Below are positions 6,727 to 8,687 of a stretch of 8,687 nt of DNA, piece after piece; the first letter of the stretch is position 1; every line of letters begins with the position of its first letter. Source of the DNA: Blastocatellia bacterium (GTDB lineage Bacteria; Acidobacteriota; Blastocatellia; Pyrinomonadales; Pyrinomonadaceae). The stretch lies in assembly GCA_013695495.1 (NCBI GenBank), contig JACDAK010000201.1, positions 1 through 8,687 on the forward strand, in the 5' to 3' direction. The translations under genes were made by a program, and so were the position numbers. Below the pieces are notes generated by a model. The model had not been told where the DNA came from and ran no database searches. It saw nothing but the letters and a program-made list of their open reading frames with translations.

Positions 6727-7902
6727 ATGAGTACTGCAGCCGCCGGCCAACCTATCGTGAGTAACGCATTAACAACCTTGTCCGAAGAAGAAGAATTGTT
6801 CCGCGCCTCGGTTCGCGAATTTGCCGAGGGCGAAGTTAAGCCCAAGGTCGAAGAGATGGAACACAACGGCAAGCTGGACGCGGGCATCATCCGCCAGTGT
6901 TTCGAACTCGGATTGATGGCCATCGAATCGCCCGAGGAATACGGCGGCGCGGGTTCAACTATCTTCAACGCGATACTCGCGATCGAGGAGCTTGCGCGTG
7001 TTGACGCGTCCGTCTCGGTCTTCGTCGACGTACACAATACGCTTGTGACCAACGCCTTCATGCGTTGGGCAAACGATGAGCAGAAAAAGAAATACCTTCC
7101 GCAGATGGCGGAAAGCCGCGTTGGCGCCTACGCGCTCAGCGAAGCGGGGTCCGGTTCGGACGCGTTCGCTCTTAAAACCCGCGCTGTCGAAAAAGACGAC
7201 CACTACGAACTTACCGGCCAAAAGCTATGGATCACCAACGGCAACGAGGCCGAGATATTCATCGTATTTGCAACCCTCGACCCCTCGGCCGGCTATAAAG
7301 GCATAACAGCATTTATCGTTGAAAAAGGTTTCGAAGGGTTTTCTGTCGGAAAGAAAGAGGACAAGCTGGGCATACGAGCTTCGTCCACTACCGAACTCAT
7401 TCTTGATGGCTGCAAGGTTCCGAAAGAGAACGTCCTCGGCGAAGTTGGTAAAGGCTATAAGGTTTCGATCGAAACTCTGAACGAAGGCCGCATCGGCATC
7501 GGAGCTCAAATGGTCGGTATCGCTCAGGGGGCTTTCGAGGCCGCCCTCGGGTACACAGCCGAACGCGAGCAATTTGGCAAATCGATCAATAACTTCCAGG
7601 CGGTCCAATTTCAGCTCGCCGAGATGGCGGTCGAGATCGAAGCTGCGCGGCTTCTCGTTTACAACTCGGCACGTCTCAAAGACGCTGGCAAACCGTTTCT
7701 CAAAGAAGCCGCCATCGCAAAACTCTATTCCTCACGTGTCGCCGAAAAAGTGTCGTCCGTCGCGATCGAGCTTTTCGGCGGCTATGGCTACGTCAAGGAA
7801 TACCCTGTAGAAAAATTCTGGCGCGACTCGAAGATCGGTGCCATCTACGAGGGCACATCTAACATGCAGCTACAAACCATCGCCAAGCTCATCACGAAAT
7901 AA
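6727..7902 (+). CDS. Acyl-CoA dehydrogenase, short/branched-chain type
   Basis: 391 aa, the normal length of a homotetrameric FAD acyl-CoA dehydrogenase. Both family signatures fit: ALSEAGSGSDAFA (136-148) and the C-terminal one starting at E348 (ELFGGYGYVKEY, PVEKFWRD to 367). The catalytic base is E375 in IYEGTSNMQLQTIAK. Other conserved FAD and substrate contacts include WITNGNEA (168-175), NEGRIGIGAQMVGIAQGAF (252-270) and REQFGKSINNFQAVQFQLA (280-298). The pattern resembles short/branched-chain enzymes (ACADSB) and butyryl-CoA dehydrogenases, so the reaction is alpha,beta-dehydrogenation of short or 2-methyl-branched acyl-CoA, passing electrons to ETF. Exact chain preference cannot be read. 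ATG 6727 has AGGA six bases upstream. It stands alone: no thiolase, hydratase or ETF gene adjoins it here. Confidence 0.95.
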   Translation: MSTAAAGQPIVSNALTTLSEEEELFRASVREFAEGEVKPKVEEMEHNGKLDAGIIRQCFELGLMAIESPEEYGGAGSTIFNAILAIEELARVDASVSVFVDVHNTLVTNAFMRWANDEQKKKYLPQMAESRVGAYALSEAGSGSDAFALKTRAVEKDDHYELTGQKLWITNGNEAEIFIVFATLDPSAGYKGITAFIVEKGFEGFSVGKKEDKLGIRASSTTELILDGCKVPKENVLGEVGKGYKVSIETLNEGRIGIGAQMVGIAQGAFEAALGYTAEREQFGKSINNFQAVQFQLAEMAVEIEAARLLVYNSARLKDAGKPFLKEAAIAKLYSSRVAEKVSSVAIELFGGYGYVKEYPVEKFWRDSKIGAIYEGTSNMQLQTIAKLITK

Positions 7903-7933
7903 AAAAAGAGGAGCCAGACGCCCCTAGCTCCTC
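7901..7933 (-). terminator. Leftward-facing intrinsic terminator after the acyl-CoA dehydrogenase
   Basis: GAGGAGC (7908-7914) pairs perfectly with GCTCCTC (7927-7933) around a 12-base loop. On the minus strand the stem is followed directly by T7 (7907-7901), a canonical terminator. On the plus strand no T-tract follows the stem, so the hairpin is a weak terminator at best for the upstream dehydrogenase. No gene on its right is seen transcribed leftward. Confidence 0.6.
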
Positions 7934-8045
7934 CTATGACGGCCGGCTGTCAGTTAGCGTAACGTCAGAGACGCTGCACTCACTTCGGTCGTCCGTCAAA
8001 CTTCAGCGGTGTATCCCGGCAAATCAGCTCCCGCCGAAAAATATT

Positions 8046-8075
8046 TTGCGATAAGACGGGGGAATCTGCTAAACT
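8046..8075 (+). promoter_or_regulatory. Possible promoter for the CadC-like regulator
   Basis: TTGCGA (8046-8051, 4/6) is followed after 18 bases by TAAACT (8070-8075, 4/6), preceded by TG at 8067-8068 to give an extended -10. It would yield a leader of about 125 bases containing the dyads and the direct repeats. A closer alternative -10 is TTTAAT at 8180-8185, but its spacing from TTGTTA (8155-8160) is long at 19 bases. Confidence 0.3.
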
Positions 8076-8078
8076 TCG

Positions 8079-8100
8079 TTCACAGTTTTGATTGTGTGAA
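8079..8100. repeat. Inverted repeat TTCACA-N10-TGTGAA
   Basis: TTCACA (8079-8084) and TGTGAA (8095-8100) are perfect inverted copies with a 10-base spacer. It could be an operator or a leader hairpin; with six-base arms chance is also possible. Confidence 0.35.
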
Positions 8101-8157
8101 AGAACGGTGGACATCACCACTATCGGCATTCAGCCGGACTAAGTCTATACATTTTTG

Positions 8158-8184
8158 TTAAAGAGACCTTAAAGAATTCTTTAA
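8158..8184. promoter_or_regulatory. Candidate operator: 11-bp-period direct repeats plus 16-bp palindrome
   Basis: TTAAAGA occurs at 8158-8164 and 8169-8175, separated by four bases, so the start-to-start period is 11 bases, one helical turn. The second copy is also the left half of a perfect 16-bp palindrome, TTAAAGAATTCTTTAA (8169-8184), which ends 23 bases before the regulator's ATG. Seven-base direct repeats with four-base spacers are the known binding layout of OmpR/PhoB-type winged-helix domains, the DNA-binding class encoded immediately downstream. Autoregulation is inferred. Confidence 0.5.
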
Positions 8185-8207
8185 TTTTGATAAACCTTTG
8201 TTCCTCT

Positions 8208-8687
8208 ATGACTTCCAACAACCGACCGAAAACCTCATTTTCTGCGTTTGAATTTGACCTCGACCGTTTGTCTCTCTATCACAAAGGCCAAACCGTCAAG
8301 ATCGAGCGAAAAGCTCTCGAAGTTTTAGAGGTTTTATTGCACTCAGCGGGGCAGATTGTGTCGTCGCAGGAAATTATTGACCGCGTTTGGCAAGACAATC
8401 CGCACGGCGTGACCCCCATTCACCTTGCTCAGTGCATCAGCAAACTCCGCAAAGCGTTCGCACAGTTTGAGCCGGATGCGACCTTCGTTGAAACCGTCCG
8501 GGGCAGTGGATACGTGTTCTCGCATCCCCTAAACGAATCGACTCGCGAGCCGGTTCAGGCAGCTCAAAGCGCACCTGTTCACCGTCCCGGCCGCTCGATC
8601 TTTATGGGCTCTGCCGTCGCCGGGCTGATCGCGATCGTCGCGTTCAGCGGGTTTACGGCCTGGCGAATGTACCCGGCAGACGACAAG
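8208..8687 (+). CDS. CadC-like membrane-anchored winged-helix transcription regulator (5' part, runs off right edge)
   Basis: 160 codons are open to the window end. Residues about 12-105 form an OmpR/PhoB-type winged-helix DNA-binding domain (Trans_reg_C): FEFDLDRLSLYHKGQ (14-28), then the helical core ERKALEVLEVLLHSAGQIVS, the recognition-helix region around TPIHLAQCISKLRKAF (69-84), and the wing hairpin ETVRGSGYVF (95-104). A Pro/Ser/Gln-rich linker (108-129) leads to one membrane segment (about 131-153). There is no receiver domain, so this is the ToxR/CadC arrangement: cytoplasmic DNA-binding domain, single membrane helix and an outer C-terminal domain, which lies beyond the window. In Acidobacteria such proteins often continue with TolB-like or TPR repeats; not visible here. 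No Shine-Dalgarno precedes the ATG at 8208. The direct repeats just upstream suggest autoregulation. Confidence 0.92.
   Translation, partial: MTSNNRPKTSFSAFEFDLDRLSLYHKGQTVKIERKALEVLEVLLHSAGQIVSSQEIIDRVWQDNPHGVTPIHLAQCISKLRKAFAQFEPDATFVETVRGSGYVFSHPLNESTREPVQAAQSAPVHRPGRSIFMGSAVAGLIAIVAFSGFTAWRMYPADDK

Larger units (their letters stand above)
7903..8207. other. 305-base intergenic region without a recognisable gene
   Basis: Between the dehydrogenase and the regulator there is no credible reading frame. It holds the leftward terminator; a nested stem (GACGG 7938-7942 with CCGTC 7993-7997, CCG 7943-7945 with CGG 7986-7988, AGCGT 7956-7960 with ACGCT 7971-7975); a dyad TTCACA-N10-TGTGAA (8079-8100); a small hairpin CGGC-ATTCA-GCCG (8124-8136); and the repeats at 8158-8184. 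I recognised no known structured RNA family (SRP RNA, tmRNA, 6S, RNase P). Confidence 0.6.

Noticed and set aside
7225..7608. 127-codon minus-strand frame in the acyl-CoA dehydrogenase
   Set aside because: It is antisense to conserved dehydrogenase motifs and has no support of its own.
7908..7933. Rightward intrinsic terminator for the dehydrogenase
   Set aside because: The stem is good but no T-tract follows on the plus strand; the tract is on the opposite side, so it was called leftward.
1..8687. CRISPR array, toxin-antitoxin, phage-defence or mobile-element system
   Set aside because: I saw no regularly spaced repeats, transposase or integrase motifs, terminal inverted repeats, or recognisable defence domains; the genes read as ordinary chromosomal ones.

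Overview
The window carries about nine protein-coding genes on both strands. All read as ordinary chromosomal bacterial genes of moderate-to-high GC. The organism is most likely an acidobacterium, perhaps of the Blastocatellia. That is an inference from overall gene style: a CadC-like winged-helix regulator with a membrane anchor at the right edge, HU and site-2-protease genes, YacG, and sigma-70-like promoters with TAARMT-type -10 boxes. No rRNA, tRNA, transposase, integrase, phage gene or CRISPR array was seen.

Layout. The left edge (1-538, minus) is the 5' part of a YpfJ-type zinc metallopeptidase. A divergent intergenic region (539-782) separates it from an HU-family nucleoid protein (783-1070, plus), which has a good promoter and a strong intrinsic terminator. 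That terminator's T-tract runs almost into the start of a membrane-embedded site-2-type metalloprotease (1155-2183, plus). The protease gene meets, tail to tail, a gene for an alanine/lysine/glutamate-rich LEA-like membrane protein (2180-3190, minus); their stop codons share the palindrome TTAA. Next comes a probable plus-strand operon: yacG (3381-3587), a two-helix small membrane protein (3604-3852) and an MFS permease (3876-5114). It ends in a bidirectional terminator. On the other side are two minus-strand genes, a 75-aa acidic protein (5160-5387) and a flippase-like UPF0104/LPG-synthase-TM protein (5547-6644). A divergent plus-strand acyl-CoA dehydrogenase of the short/branched-chain type (6727-7902) follows. 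After a 305-base gap that holds a leftward-facing terminator and several dyads, the 5' part of a CadC-like transcription regulator begins (8208 onward) and runs off the right edge.

The genes do not form one pathway. Recurring themes are the cell envelope (peptidase, site-2 protease, LEA-like protein, small membrane protein, MFS, flippase-like protein, membrane-anchored regulator) and DNA topology or nucleoid (HU, YacG). I found no convincing new multi-gene system. The items most worth checking are the OmpR/PhoB-style 11-bp direct repeats plus a 16-bp perfect palindrome just upstream of the regulator, the terminator abutting the protease start, the leftward terminator with a structured element behind it at 7901-7997, and the LEA-like membrane protein.
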